From the NCBI GenBank assembly GCA_033725935.1, contig MU867097.1, positions 1-64,000 on the forward strand: a stretch of DNA of 64,000 bases, read 5' to 3'. The stretch is from Cladorrhinum sp. PSN259. Its lineage: Eukaryota; Ascomycota; Sordariomycetes; Sordariales; Podosporaceae. Below the pieces are notes generated by a model. The model searched no databases, was not told the origin of the DNA, and saw only the letters and a program-made list of their open reading frames with translations. This document shows, piece by piece, positions 1 to 10,967 of the stretch; position 1 is the first letter of the stretch, and every line of letters begins with the position of its first letter. The translations under genes and the position numbers were made by a program.

Positions 1-1191
1 GTTTTTCAGCCGGCCCTTACGGTACGGTTTTCCTTGTGTAAATAGCAGTAGAGGGACCGACGAGCCCTGCCAAGGGCATAGCGGTGTACGAAATAATAAT
101 AATATACTGATACTCAGAGATTTCTATTATTATTATCCGCTTTCTTTAACGTAGGCGGGGTACCTCAGTAGTGCCCCATTCCGTTTCCATCCTTTTATTT
201 ACCAGCTTAAACGCTTGCTCCTAGCTTATTAAAGGTATATAAGGTCAAAGTTAGAAGGTTAAGCACAAAGCTAAAATAAAGGTTAATTTAAAAAGAACAT
301 TAAGATCTGACCTTCTTAATAATAGAAGGTTCAGAGATCTAATTTAAATATATTAACGCTCAGAGATTTCTACCATTAATGTCCGCCTTCTCATCGTAAA
401 CGCAGCGCCCTCGCGCCGCCTTACTGCATCTCTATTCTCTTATTACTCACTTAAAGGCTTAGCTCTAGCTCTAGCCCCTATTCCGGCTTAATCTTAATCT
501 CTATTCCATATCCCTAATACAGCTCCAGCCCTTATTTTAGCTCGCTCCTAACCTCCATTCCATGTCCCTGATAAGCATTTAGGGGATTATAATTTTGGGA
601 AAGAAAATATATATAGGTAAAAGTCACGTATTAAGATTCCGTGAAGGTAGAGTATATATTAAGTACCAAGCAAAAGGTTGAGAGAATAAAAGGAAAGCAA
701 GATTAATCGCTTAATTTATACTAAAAAGTTTATATATATGTAATTATTAATCCCTTCATTATAAGTAAATGAGCTACAATGCAGGTTATGTAAATCCTTA
801 TATAAACGCTAGTGCTGCTTAAGCTTAAGACTAAGAATGCGTCAGGGTTAAGTCGGTATTCATATACATAATAAGTGGTATTATAAAGATATTGATAAAT
901 GTTTTATTAAAGCCAGAGTTAGCAACCTAGAGCTTGCTCCGAGCAGGGAGCTTTATTCTGCGCTCTCTATAAGCATGATGAAAGGTAAGAGTCTTATAGC
1001 TGCTGTCAAATCTGTTCTATAATAGAGGTCACCCCCATGATGTTAAATTACATGGTGCAGCAGGTGATATCCGTCGCTCAGGGGACTTAGTGTACTATAT
1101 CCCAGTAGTCAAAGAAAGCAAGATAAAACTAAAGTTCTTTAAAAATCTATACCAGTAAATGCATATTTATTATTAAACTATCTCGTTTACT
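1..1191. repeat. AT-rich, gene-free repeat remnant with RIP-like divergence
   Basis: This stretch has no credible open reading frame and is visibly richer in A and T than the rest of the window. It contains diverged direct repeats. A block starting near 114 (CTCAGAGATTTCTA, then a CCGC..TTCT..CGTA pattern) recurs near 358, and the likeness continues for about 100 bases. A second pair, 495-519 and 549-573, is 25 bases long with four differences, all transitions (C/T or G/A). Transition-only divergence between repeats is the known mark of repeat-induced point mutation in Sordariales. The parent element cannot be identified. Confidence 0.6.
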
Positions 1192-1245
1192 TTGAAGTCT
1201 ATTTCCCCCCTTATACCTTTCTACATCCCCAACACCATCAAATCT

Positions 1246-3738
1246 TTACAACCCAACAGCCAAAGCAGCAACACCCACAGCGAACAAGGCCGACGCGGCT
1301 CCGAAGCCGGAGACGCGCCCGGCACCACCCACAACAACCTTAGGAGTAGTAATGGGCCTCGCCACCGTTCCGTTTCCGCCACCGATACCACCACCAAGAC
1401 CACCGGTAGGAACAGGGAGGCCGTAGCTGGGGATGAGCGTGGTCGTGGCACCGGGAGCATGGCAACCAGGGCAACCAGGGACCGGCTGGGAAGGAAGGGC
1501 AGGGTTGGATGGATGAGCGGGGTGCTCCGGAACTGAAGGGTTGGAGGGCTGGGCGTGGTGCTCAGGAACTGAAGGGTTCGAGGGCTGGGCGGGGTACTCG
1601 GGGACTGAAGGGTTGGAAGGGTGAGCAGGCTGAGAAGTATGGGGAGCAGGCACCAAACCTCCAGTCGGTTGAGGCTTTCCACTCTCGGGGCAGATGGCGG
1701 TGATGGGAGTGGTGATAGGGTGAGGCTGCACGGGGTGAGGAGTCAAGGTCATGGTGACGACGCTGCTGCTGCCGGAGGTGCCGGGGACGGTGAAAGTGTA
1801 CGTGGCGCTGGTCTCGGGGCAGACGGCGGTGGTGGCGGTGACGACCTGGGTAACGACAGTGACATGGGGTTTGTTGGGGCAGTTAGTCACCGTGGGTGCG
1901 CAGGAGGTGATGGTAGACGTGTAGACGCTGGTGTAGGTGATGGTGCGATCGGGGATGGAAGTTGGGCTAACAGTGCCAGTGATCGGAGGACTGGTGACAT
2001 TGGGAATATCCGTGGTGGAAGTGACGGTCGGGATGATATCAGAAGATGTCTCTGTGGCTGTCGTCTCGACGGCAGTGGTCTCAACGGCAGTGGTCTCGGA
2101 CGTGGTCTCGGTAGCAGTCGCGGTGGCAGACTCAGTCTCATCCTCGCACTCACTCTCGGTAGCAGTTTCGGTCGCCGAAGCAGTCTCGGTAGTCTCGGTG
2201 GGAGCCTCAGTTGTAGTGGCGGTCTCAGTCTCGGAAGCAGTCTCGGTAGCAGTCTCGGAAGCAGTCTCGGTAGCAGTCTCGGAAGCAGTCTCGGTAGCAG
2301 TCTCGGTAGCAGTCTCGGTAGCAGTCTCGGTAGCAGTCTCGGTAGCAGTCTCGGTAGCAGTCTCGGTGGCAGTTTCGGCCGCGCTCTCAGTTGACGTAGT
2401 GGACTCGGTGGCGGACTCGGTGGTAGTCACAGTCTCCGTCTCAGTTGTGGCAGCCTCAGTAGTTGTGGTGGAAGTAGCCTCGGCAGACGAGGTAGTCCGA
2501 ATAGGAGCGTTACACCCAGCGACAGATGGGACAGAACCAACACCGCGGCCAACGGGAAGAAGCTCGGAGCCGCAGTCATCAGCCTGGGCAAGATGAATGC
2601 TCCTGTTGTCCTGGTCGAAGACAACATAGGCGGCGCGGAGGAAGTTAGCACCAAGGGCAGGAAGGGCGCCCGCGCGAGCACCCAAGACGCACACATCAGC
2701 ACCAGCCTTCCAGATAAAGTCCTTATAGGGAACGCTAATGGTCGCGCCACCAAAGCTGAAGTCGACCGAGACACCCTCGGGCGCCTCGCAGTCAACAGCG
2801 TAAAGGTCGGCGCTGGGAATGTACTGTGCGGAGGGGAACGCGGCCACGAGCTTGTTGAAGATGGCGGTTGGAAGTGTGCTGTACGGGGTTGCGCTGTCAA
2901 TGTACACAGGCTGGCCCTGGCCTCCATCAGGTGTCTCATAAGCACTGGAGACTGTGCCGTCTTCCTTGTTCACCGAGATGCCGTTGACATAGACCCAATA
3001 TCTCGTGTACCCATCGGGAGATTGACCAGCCGGAATGATGGGCAACTTGACAAGATCTCCCTGGTATTTCTTGGTGTCGATACCACCAAAGATGACGGCT
3101 CCGGTCGAGCTTGCGATACTCTTCAGGTCTAGGGAGAAGACTCGGCTGTTGATGAAGCCCTGGCCCTTGAGATTGTCTATAAACAAGGGATACCCGCTTT
3201 CCCAACCCTGAAGACTAGGAGCGAGACCTAGGCTGGCCGTTACAGCAACGGTGCTGGAATAAACAGCCCCAAAGATCTGTTGGGTAATCCGTGCATTACC
3301 CACACCGATGTAATCCGCTACATAGACAAAGTTGGCATTGCCAGTACTACCGCCGAGACGAGTCTCAGTACTACCCATAGTTCCCGTGTCTATGAGGGTG
3401 GTGGAATAAGTGAAACGGGGCTGCGCTTGGCAGTAAGCTCTATCGAGTGCATTACCACAGGTGGGGTTAGCCCATAGTTCAGAGTTGGCTGTGTTGATTT
3501 GGACCGGGACCGATTGACCAGGCGTGCCAAACGAGAGTTGAATCGTGTAGAGAGACCCGTCACGTTTGGTGGAGGAGCCGGTCTCAAGTTGTCTCTTGGT
3601 CACAGACGTTCCACTCTGGTGAGCTGTGATGCCATAGCGGACGATACCGTTCGACTGGATGACATTGTTGTGCCCCGCGAGGACAGCAGCCGGGAGGACG
3701 GTGAGAAGGGACAGGAGTTTGGACGACATGATGGCCAT
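1246..3738 (-). CDS. Secreted GPI-anchored aspartic-protease-like protein with Asn at the first catalytic position
   Basis: An 830-residue protein of the pepsin/yapsin (A1) family, read without introns. The start is the Met at 3738, because it opens a good signal peptide (residues 1-22); an upstream in-frame Met at 3840 would bury it. Lys-Arg pairs near residues 48-49 and 58-59 could be Kex2 sites ending a propeptide. The protease-like domain covers about 62-430. The first motif reads INTANSELW, with Asn82 where the catalytic Asp of DTGS is expected. The second, YIDSATPYS, keeps Asp281. After it come a Ser/Thr/Glu-rich stalk with many TETA repeats, a Pro-rich region with a 12-residue repeat, and a C-terminal hydrophobic tail typical of GPI signals. 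In yapsins such a stalk and anchor hold the protein at the membrane or wall. With one catalytic Asp missing, this one may be inactive. Confidence 0.85.
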   Translation of the reverse strand: MAIMSSKLLSLLTVLPAAVLAGHNNVIQSNGIVRYGITAHQSGTSVTKRQLETGSSTKRDGSLYTIQLSFGTPGQSVPVQINTANSELWANPTCGNALDRAYCQAQPRFTYSTTLIDTGTMGSTETRLGGSTGNANFVYVADYIGVGNARITQQIFGAVYSSTVAVTASLGLAPSLQGWESGYPLFIDNLKGQGFINSRVFSLDLKSIASSTGAVIFGGIDTKKYQGDLVKLPIIPAGQSPDGYTRYWVYVNGISVNKEDGTVSSAYETPDGGQGQPVYIDSATPYSTLPTAIFNKLVAAFPSAQYIPSADLYAVDCEAPEGVSVDFSFGGATISVPYKDFIWKAGADVCVLGARAGALPALGANFLRAAYVVFDQDNRSIHLAQADDCGSELLPVGRGVGSVPSVAGCNAPIRTTSSAEATSTTTTEAATTETETVTTTESATESTTSTESAAETATETATETATETATETATETATETATETASETATETASETATETASETETATTTEAPTETTETASATETATESECEDETESATATATETTSETTAVETTAVETTATETSSDIIPTVTSTTDIPNVTSPPITGTVSPTSIPDRTITYTSVYTSTITSCAPTVTNCPNKPHVTVVTQVVTATTAVCPETSATYTFTVPGTSGSSSVVTMTLTPHPVQPHPITTPITAICPESGKPQPTGGLVPAPHTSQPAHPSNPSVPEYPAQPSNPSVPEHHAQPSNPSVPEHPAHPSNPALPSQPVPGCPGCHAPGATTTLIPSYGLPVPTGGLGGGIGGGNGTVARPITTPKVVVGGAGRVSGFGAASALFAVGVAALAVGL
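1510..1645 (-). repeat. 36-bp coding minisatellite (Pro-rich 12-residue repeat)
   Basis: About four tandem copies of a unit encoding roughly QPSNPSVPEHPA lie inside the stalk of the aspartic-protease-like gene. Copies differ at single residues (EYPA, EHHA, EHPA). Such in-frame repeats often vary in number between strains. Confidence 0.75.
2226..2375 (-). repeat. 12-bp coding minisatellite (TETA/SETA repeats)
   Basis: Near-perfect tandem copies of a 12-base unit (GCAGTCTCGGTA on the plus strand, with GGAA variants) encode alternating TETA and SETA on the minus strand. They lie in the Ser/Thr stalk of the aspartic-protease-like gene. The reading frame is kept throughout. Confidence 0.85.
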
Positions 3739-4340
3739 CGTGAAAGGTTTAATGAGTGACAAGGACGATTGCCCTAAACAGAAAAAAAGAGTGACTGGCG
3801 AGGATGAATCCTCAGCGAAACGAGTGACTGACGATGTCAACGGGTGGTTGATGTCGAAAGATGAAAGAGAAATCAGCCACGACCTACGCCCATCTCTTGA
3901 TATACCACATTCGCCCTCAGGGGCTCCCCAATAACATCCATGGTGGTTTGGCCTTTCAGCGCGGTTGGCTCTGTGCCTCTAACCGCACTTGGTTGTCAGC
4001 ATCAATAAACGTCTCAATAGTCTTGAGCAGCATATTTCCGCCCCACAAACACATCTGCGTTGTCCCAAGGTCTGGAACAATCTCTCCGACCCAGCACGGT
4101 GGTTCATTTCCAAAGCGGCAAAGTGGAGTGTCGATTTCATGATCTGGTTGGATCGTTTGCTGTGTTGCTGGGATCAAGATCAGGGGACGAGGATCGAATC
4201 GGCAATCAGCTGAACACTCCACTTCTCGGTTACAGGTTCCCTGGTGTCTAATTTCGGAGATCAACGTGATTTGCCTTCACTAAGTCTATTTTTTTAAATT
4301 TTAATTTCTAATCAAGGAACGCTCCTTTGGCCCATGCATA
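3739..4340. other. Intergenic: protease promoter side and ilv1 3' side
   Basis: No gene is supported here. The left part is the 5' region of the aspartic-protease-like gene. The right part, with a T/A-rich patch near 4287-4310, is the 3' region of the threonine dehydratase gene. Confidence 0.6.
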
Positions 4341-6163
4341 TCAAACTTGCACTTGGGACCTCAAAAATGTCTTCACCACTTCTGCATCTGTGCAGTCCTG
4401 CCAGGGGTAACCGATCTCTTGCAAGAACTTATGCAACTCGCCCACCTCCTCGTCAGGGCACAGAATGCCCGTTAACACCTGGCCGATATCTCCGCCGTAG
4501 TTCCTGTACTGGAACAGACTGATGTTGTACTTGGGGCGCAGCGTCTGGAGGAATCGCTCAAGGGCACCGGGTCTTTCTGGGAATCTGAATGTATAAAGTC
4601 TCTCGTTGGGAACATTTGACGGCCCACCTACCATGTAGCGGACATGGCTCTTTGCGATCTCATCGCCAGAGAGGTCGGTGACATCCATAGTGCCGGATTC
4701 CTTGATGCGGCCGATGATGGTTTGGAGCTGTTGGGCTCGTTCATTTCCAGGAGCAGTCAACGAGATACCTAGCAACACGTTGGCTTCCGTCTCGTTTGCG
4801 TACCGGTAACTGAACTCGGTCACGGAATGAGGCATCACGGCATTGATCAATTCGGCAAATGCGCCGGGGGTCTCGGGGATTTTCGCTGCTAACAGTGCTT
4901 CCCTTCCTTCACCGTACGTTGCACGGGCCGCCACGAAGCCCAACCGGTCAAAATTCATATTGGCTCCCGAGGTAATGGCCACGACTGACTTGCATGTATC
5001 ACTGCCTGGATTAGCAGCAATCCACTTCTTCAATCCGGCAATGGCCAAAGCACCAGCTGGCTCAATGATAGATCTGGTGTCCTCAAACATGTCCTTGATA
5101 GCGGCGCATGCTTCATCGGTCGTGACGCGAACCATCTCATCAACCACCTCCTGGCAGATGCGGAACGTCTCCTCACCCGTGATCTTCACAGCAGCACCAT
5201 CTGCAAATAGACCGACATCCTTCAAGAGTACGCGCTCCCCCTTGTCGAGGGATTGGGTCATGGCATCGGCATCGTAAGTCTCGACTCCAATGATTTTGAC
5301 GTGAGGTGCAATGCGCTTCACATAGACCCCGACACCGGCGATAAGGCCGCCACCACCAACACAGCAGAAGATGGCCCGCAACTTCTGCAGGTTGGTCTGC
5401 GACAGAATCTCCATTCCAATGGTGCCCTGACCAGCAATGACATAGGGGTCATCAAATGGAGGAATGTTGATGAGCCCGTCCTGCTTCTCCCTCCGAGCGC
5501 ACTCTTCCTTGGCCTCGTCGAAGTCGGCGCCGTGTAGAACGACGTGGCCGCCCATGCGGGAGACATTGAGATGTTTGATGCTGGGTGTACCCTTGGGCAT
5601 TACGATGGTAGCAGGGATCTTCAGTTTGCGTGCTGAATAGGCGACTCCTTGGGCGTGGTTGCCAGCGCTGCAGCAAACAACACCCTTCCAGGATTCGGCA
5701 GGATCAAGATGGGCCATCTTGTTGTAGGCGCCACGCAACTTGAAGCTGAACACGGGCTGCTCATCTTCGCGTTTGAGCAATACCTTGCACTCCAGTCGGT
5801 TGCTGAGACCAACTGCATGGGTCAATGGGGTCTCGCTGCACACCTCCCTGACACGGGGATATGAGGTGATGATGAGACGTAAATACTAAGTGAAGAAGCT
5901 TTAGTCTCGCGTCCCTTGTCTAATAAAAAAAATGAACAAGTTCTTACATCTGGATAGCCATTTGGCAAAAGGAATTCGTCTGGAACGACCCTTTTGATTT
6001 GCGTTTGCTTGTCCTCGGTCGAAGGTGTGGGCTTTGAGCTGTACTCGGTCAGGGCGAAGCTGTTGAGTGACATGTTCCTGGGAATGGCTCCATTTCGATA
6101 AGCGACGTCAACACCATCCAAGTGGTGATTTTCGAGTGTTCCATTAACATCAGAAGGGGCCAT
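4341..6163 (-). CDS. ilv1: Threonine dehydratase (threonine deaminase), isoleucine biosynthesis
   Basis: Converts threonine to 2-oxobutanoate and ammonia, the first committed step towards isoleucine. Two exons: 5948-6163 and 4341-5885, with a 62-bp intron (GTAAGA...TTAG); the product is 586 residues. The catalytic PLP domain contains the Ser-Phe-Lys-Leu-Arg-Gly motif, with the PLP lysine near 121, and a glycine-rich phosphate loop (CCVGGGGLIAG). Two ACT-like regulatory domains fill the C-terminal third, as in feedback-controlled biosynthetic enzymes. The start was chosen because a stop lies upstream in the same frame and the splice rebuilds the conserved stretch GYPDYLRLI. The N-terminus is not clearly a mitochondrial presequence, although the yeast enzyme is mitochondrial. 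The gene shares a divergent promoter region with rcf1. Confidence 0.95.
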
Positions 6164-6944
6164 TTTGAATCCGAGGTTGTTGCAGATTCTAAGTTTGGCA
6201 GCAACTCAAGGTCGGTGGTGTGAGTCTTGACGCTTCAAAGGGACGGGAAGGGTCCATCCCCGGTCTCGGCCGTTGTTTTTGTAGGGGCCCCGGTCAAAAT
6301 TTTTAGTGGAGACAACATGCCGCTTGGCGCTGGGGATTTGCATGACTCCTTCCAGGCCCACCCACCTTCCACCGGCACTGGGCAAACATCCTCCCCACAG
6401 CGGAGATATGAGTCCCGATATGTGCCGTCCACGGGGCCGGTGGTTGAATGATTGACTTTCGGATTGGAAATGGAAGCTGTTCGCTATTGACCTTCGTTCG
6501 ACCACCTGTTGAAAGAACATCTTGACGGGCTGGCAGGCCTGTCGAAGCAGAAAGCTTGAATCGACGAAGCAGTCTTCCTCAAAACCGGTGCTCCCTACCC
6601 TGTCTGATCAACAAGGAGGTCGAAAGATATGACATCAATCAGTTGGAATATGTAAATTATAATCACGGCCTTCAAACATATCAAAACAACTTCTTACTCG
6701 GTATCTGGATTTCTCTGCAAATGTTTCCTTTTAGTTGGGCAACAAAAATACCTTGTGGCTCGTGCACTTAGAGGTTCCACCACAGCTTAAAGCATCCCGG
6801 AGCTTCTCGAAAAACCCCTGTCTCGCGTCATAGAAATTCTAACATCGGGGCGGGTCTCGTTCGAAATCATCCCACCACTTCCGCGCTGCCGTCGCAAACC
6901 GGACCCCGCGATAACCGCAAGACAGACCAACCTATAAAGACACC
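6164..6944. promoter_or_regulatory. Divergent promoter region ilv1 / rcf1
   Basis: No gene is seen here. The region holds a near match to the Leu3 site CCGGNNCCGG at 6431-6440 (first base differs), and three one-mismatch versions of the general-control site TGASTCA at 6221, 6343 and 6409. Both factors are known regulators of branched-chain amino acid genes in fungi. Use of these sites is inferred. Confidence 0.3.
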
Positions 6945-7679
6945 ATGCCCGATTCACCAGTATCCGGCCGGCCATTGCCGTCGTCTTTTGACAATGACGA
7001 GTAAGCTTAAAATCCAAACAAGAACCCCGCATATCAGGATGGGCAAACCAAAGACTCACGCGGGGCACTGTGCAGGGTCTACCAGGAGACAGGCGCCCAA
7101 AAGGTGGTCCGTCGTCTCAAGGAGGAACCTCTCATCCCGATCGGCACGATCCTCACCATCGCCGCCTTCACCAATGCCTACCGCGCCATGCGCCGCGGCG
7201 ACCACCACGGGGTCCAGCGCATGTTCCGAGCCCGTGTCGCCGCCCAAGCCTTCACCATAGCAGCCATGGTTGCCGGCGGCTATTACTACAAGGAAGATCG
7301 TCAAAAGCTAAAGGAACTTTGGATGTTGGAGCAGAAGCAAAAGGCCGAGGAGAAGCGGCTCAAGTGGATCAAGGAGCTCGAGGCTCGTGACGAGGAAGAC
7401 AAGGCCCTCAAGCAGAGATTGGAGAAGAGAAAGCAGCGCCTCACAGAGCGCACCGGCGGTACCGGTACAGAAGCTATTGCCCTTCAGGCAAGGGCTCTTA
7501 AAGATGCCAAGAAGGACGAGACCAAGGACGAGACCAAGGGGGAGGCAGACCACAAATCAAACCAAGAGAAACAACCAAATGGTCGCGTACTCGGCTCATT
7601 AGGCGGCTTGTTTGGCACATCAAAGAAGGCGCCGGAACAAACGACACCTGACTCTGATGATGCGAGAAAGAAGGAGTAA
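6945..7679 (+). CDS. rcf1: Respiratory supercomplex factor 1 (HIG1 domain protein)
   Basis: Exons 6945-7000 and 7076-7679 give 219 residues. The intron (GTAAGC...TGCAG) joins Asp-Glu to Val-Tyr-Gln. The HIG1 domain covers about residues 20-100 and has the family motif RRLKEEPLIPIG, two hydrophobic segments, and the loop RAMRRGDHHGVQRMFRARVAAQ between them. A long charged helix (about 100-150) and a polar tail follow. In yeast and other fungi Rcf1 sits in the inner mitochondrial membrane and helps assemble complex III-IV supercomplexes. The short first exon is supported by phase and by a clean ATG context (CACCATGCCC). Transcription diverges from ilv1. Confidence 0.92.
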
Positions 7680-7969
7680 AAGGCGGCATCTCATATAATG
7701 AATGCGATGTACAGCAATCATGTTTTCTCTTCCATTATCTAGGCATGAAGAGTGTATTATACAAACGGGAACGAGCATGGGAGCAAAATTGATATCAGGA
7801 TGGCTAATTCTCTCTATCCTATATTGATGGAGAATCCATCTCCAAGAAAGCCGAGGTGCAGATGAAGAACAGTCATGCAATGACATGATTACAGACCACC
7901 AACAACCCCTGTTATTACAGACACTTACGGCACTGCACCTGACTGAGCCAAGAACCAGAATTGCTAATC

Positions 7970-9899
7970 TTACATCATGCTGCCACCGCTCCGATTGCCG
8001 CCTATCAACCCAGCCATCTCCAACAATGCGCGATCTGCCTCAATATCGCCCGTCCCTAAGTTGATCTTCCTTCGTGCTTCAGCTTCCCTGGCCTCCCAAG
8101 CCCACCGCTCGGCCTGGTGTTTTGCTTCCTCGTCTCCACCGCAGCCCCATACTTCAAGACTCGATATCTCAATTCGCTCCTGAAAATCGAACTTTCTCGC
8201 AACGCTACCACCAAAAGCACCCCCGTGAGAGTTGTAGTTATGGGTAAAACATCCATACTCGAAACTGCTGTCCAGAACCAACGAGACTGCACCGAGCGAG
8301 ATTGTGCTGGCTCGGCGATATGCCTGACTCTGCTGGGGCGGTGGGCAACCAATCGATATCCCTCCAATCGGTGAAGATGCCGAAGGCTTAATGAATGATG
8401 CGTAGTCCTTGTTGAACGCCGATGCCCTGAAAACGTCATGAACAGGCTGAAGCTGGAACAGCATCGTTTCTTCGTCACCGAAGCATTCACGGTGTGTGTG
8501 TTTCCAAGGTTGGCTCAAATAGACTCCAAAAGTCAATGTCTCATCCGATACTTCGCTTCCAGATGGGAATCGCTTTGGAGGAAGTGTCGTGAGAAAGGCG
8601 GACTCTGCACCAGTGGTTCGATGATTCACTTCGGGCAGACGAGTTCCGCTCACGAGCAAAATCGATGGGGCTCTCCAGTTAAACACCTTGGTCTCGAAGC
8701 TACCCATGCTAAAACCATCCTCGTCGCCAGAGTACAGCAGACGAAGCTTTCGGAAGAGGGAAGAACCTGGGATAAAGAAAGAGATCTGGGATAAAACATT
8801 AAGATCCATGATAGAAGCCTTGTCTTGCAACAACGGCTGGACCAGTTCCGGAGGTATCGTGGGAGGTGCTGCGGGGTTGTCCTCCTTGTGTTTATGGAAG
8901 TCAAGTTCTTTGGAGAACAAGAAGTGCTCAAAGAGGGAAGTTAACCCGTCGAATATATGTGGCATCAATGCGGGTATAACAACATTGAAGCGAGAGAATT
9001 TGATACATGGAGACGATTCCACGTCAAGAAATGATGCCAGGATGCAATCTGCAGTTGCCCTCAAGCTCTCCAGCTCATCGGGAACTACTCGATTTGCGTA
9101 TGACGACAGACTCTCTTGTGAATCCAATGGCGCGATCAAAAGCAGCAGCATAATCAGCTTCCTGAAGTTATCCGCAGGGATCATGGCCCCGTGGTTTGTG
9201 GGCGCATTTCCATGGTTGAAGGCGTTGACATAATCCAGAGAGTCGAAAGCGGCGAGTACCAGCTCATCGTCATCATCGGCCCCTAGCTCATCGTCCTCTT
9301 CACCTGGGGTATCAATAGCGAAGCCCGATGCGTGTTGGCTGATGGGTGCCTTGTCGCCCTTCTGCTCCTTGTCGCGCTCGACCGCAGGCCCATTATCCTT
9401 ATCGGCAGAGCTCTCGGCTAACTTTCGGTCATAAACAGCCAAGCTCTTGAACAATAATTTCCTGCGGTTTGTTGTAGCCTTCACCAATACCCGCCGATAC
9501 CTCTCTGTCAAGATAGTGATGACCATGACCATTTGCTCCAGACCCAGCACAGCGGGAGCATCCTGCAGGAACGGGAAGGCACCCACGTACGACACCATCT
9601 GGAACAGAACCGGTGAAACCCCAAGAACATCCGGAATCTCGAGAAAGCGAGCAATCGTATCTTCTTTCAGGTGACGAACTTGTTGTTCCTGGTCGGCAAG
9701 GCTCTTGAAGACTTCCTTAAACGAGTACAGCTCGAGAGGTGTGAAACATTTTTCGGCAAACTTGTTGGCCTGGAAGTAGAGCAGGCGATTAGAGAGCTGC
9801 GGGCACGCGCAAACCGGTGGCTGATACTGTACTCACCAATTCCTTGACCACCTCCTCGCGGGAGACATTCTGATGCTCGTCAGAGTGAGATTGCCCCAT
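7970..9899 (-). CDS. rtc5: Restriction of telomere capping protein 5 family (TLDc domain)
   Basis: Exons 9837-9899 and 7970-9769 give 620 residues. The intron (67 bp, GTGAGT...CTAAT...CTTCCAG) was preferred over a 40-bp alternative ending at 9797, because of its branch site and because it gives KELANKFAEKCFTPLELYS, which fits the family. The N-terminus MGQSHS fits a myristoylation signal. The C-terminal half carries the TLDc domain, with the typical FYG-type pattern (WAPSILLVSGTRLPE-like and ...GVYLSQPWK). In yeast, Rtc5 has been linked to telomere-capping genetics and to the V-ATPase; TLDc proteins as a family interact with V-ATPases. Several acidic low-complexity stretches lie in the middle (near 9270-9400). 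Confidence 0.9.
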
Positions 9900-10967
9900 T
9901 TTGAATCGCACACATAGGCTAACCAAACATTGAACTGGGAGAGTCTCCAAAGGTTGTATTTTCTTGGTTTTGTAAGCGGTTGCAGACTTCAAGCCATTAA
10001 TTACTATGAAAAGGAAAGGCTAGGTTTCGAGCTCGGTGAACTCAGCATCCCCAGACGTTGCATCGGTGTTTCGGAAACCTGAAAGGGAAGTTAGATTGTT
10101 GCTTCCAGGTTGGATGAAGGAGAAACTTGAGTTGAGAGGATTGGGGAATTAAAGGCAGCTGTTGTCAGCCAGGCTCATGAGCTGAGAGGGCCCCACTTCT
10201 TAACGGGTCATTGATGGATCCGACCAACTGGGACTTGGTTCCGAGCGGGAAGTCGCCGTATCACTATCACTGACAGGTGATTCTATGAAGGTGATAATAT
10301 CTGGACGTTCTATCTCTGCTCAGCCAATAAATGGGGGTGTACAATTGCTAGTCTGATTATCCATACTCAACCCCTAGATGTTGCAACTCCGATGGACAAG
10401 TCGGGATCGAATGATTCAATTGACATCATGGGCGGCACCATTTCATGCAACCACAGCGTGGAGGCCAGATTACCTTGATCCAAGGGCTTGCAGTTTTGGG
10501 CTTCCTCTTATTCTGTAAATACATGTTCCAGCACCGTCTTAAGGACCTCAAAAGCCAATGCCAATATGGACATCTCGACAAATTTTACCCAAGGCCTAAA
10601 CATTATCCTTTTGCTTTTTACCGAGACAGCAGTTCGTTTGGCTGTGGAGCTTCTCTCGCTCCCGAATGCGGGGGGAAGCTCCCTAATCCCTGTCCGGTGC
10701 GTCACTGTTACCGGGCCAAGGATCGCAAGTTGCTTGTCTGTGGAGTGATGCCCTTCGGAAGCATCAGCTGTTGCCCCGCCCTTTGATGCTCTGGACCAAT
10801 GCCTTGGAGCCTTTGCTGCTGTGTTCCTGCCCAGCAACCCGACAGTTGGACTACAAAACAGCACTTACCCCTCAGGCAGATCTCCTCTTTGTTATTTTCG
10901 TCCCCTCATTCATCGAGTCCTTAACAAGAAGACAGCTGATAACAATCCACACCAACAACCAACAACT
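9900..10967. other. Intergenic: divergent 5' region of rtc5 and the RPEL gene
   Basis: About 1.07 kb without a supported gene. Open frames at 10445-10864 on both strands overlap each other and show no recognisable motif. The last 100 bases before 10968 are probably the RPEL gene 5' leader. Confidence 0.5.

Noticed and set aside
1937..2596. Plus-strand frame rich in Val/Ser/Ala repeats
   Set aside because: It is the antisense shadow of the TETA repeats of the aspartic-protease-like gene.
9797..9836. 40-bp alternative intron in rtc5
   Set aside because: Very short and without a branch site; the 67-bp version has CTAAT and CTTCCAG and fits the family better.
10445..10864. Overlapping frames of about 115 codons upstream of the RPEL gene
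   Set aside because: Frames on both strands overlap, no motif is visible, and the segment fits a 5' region.
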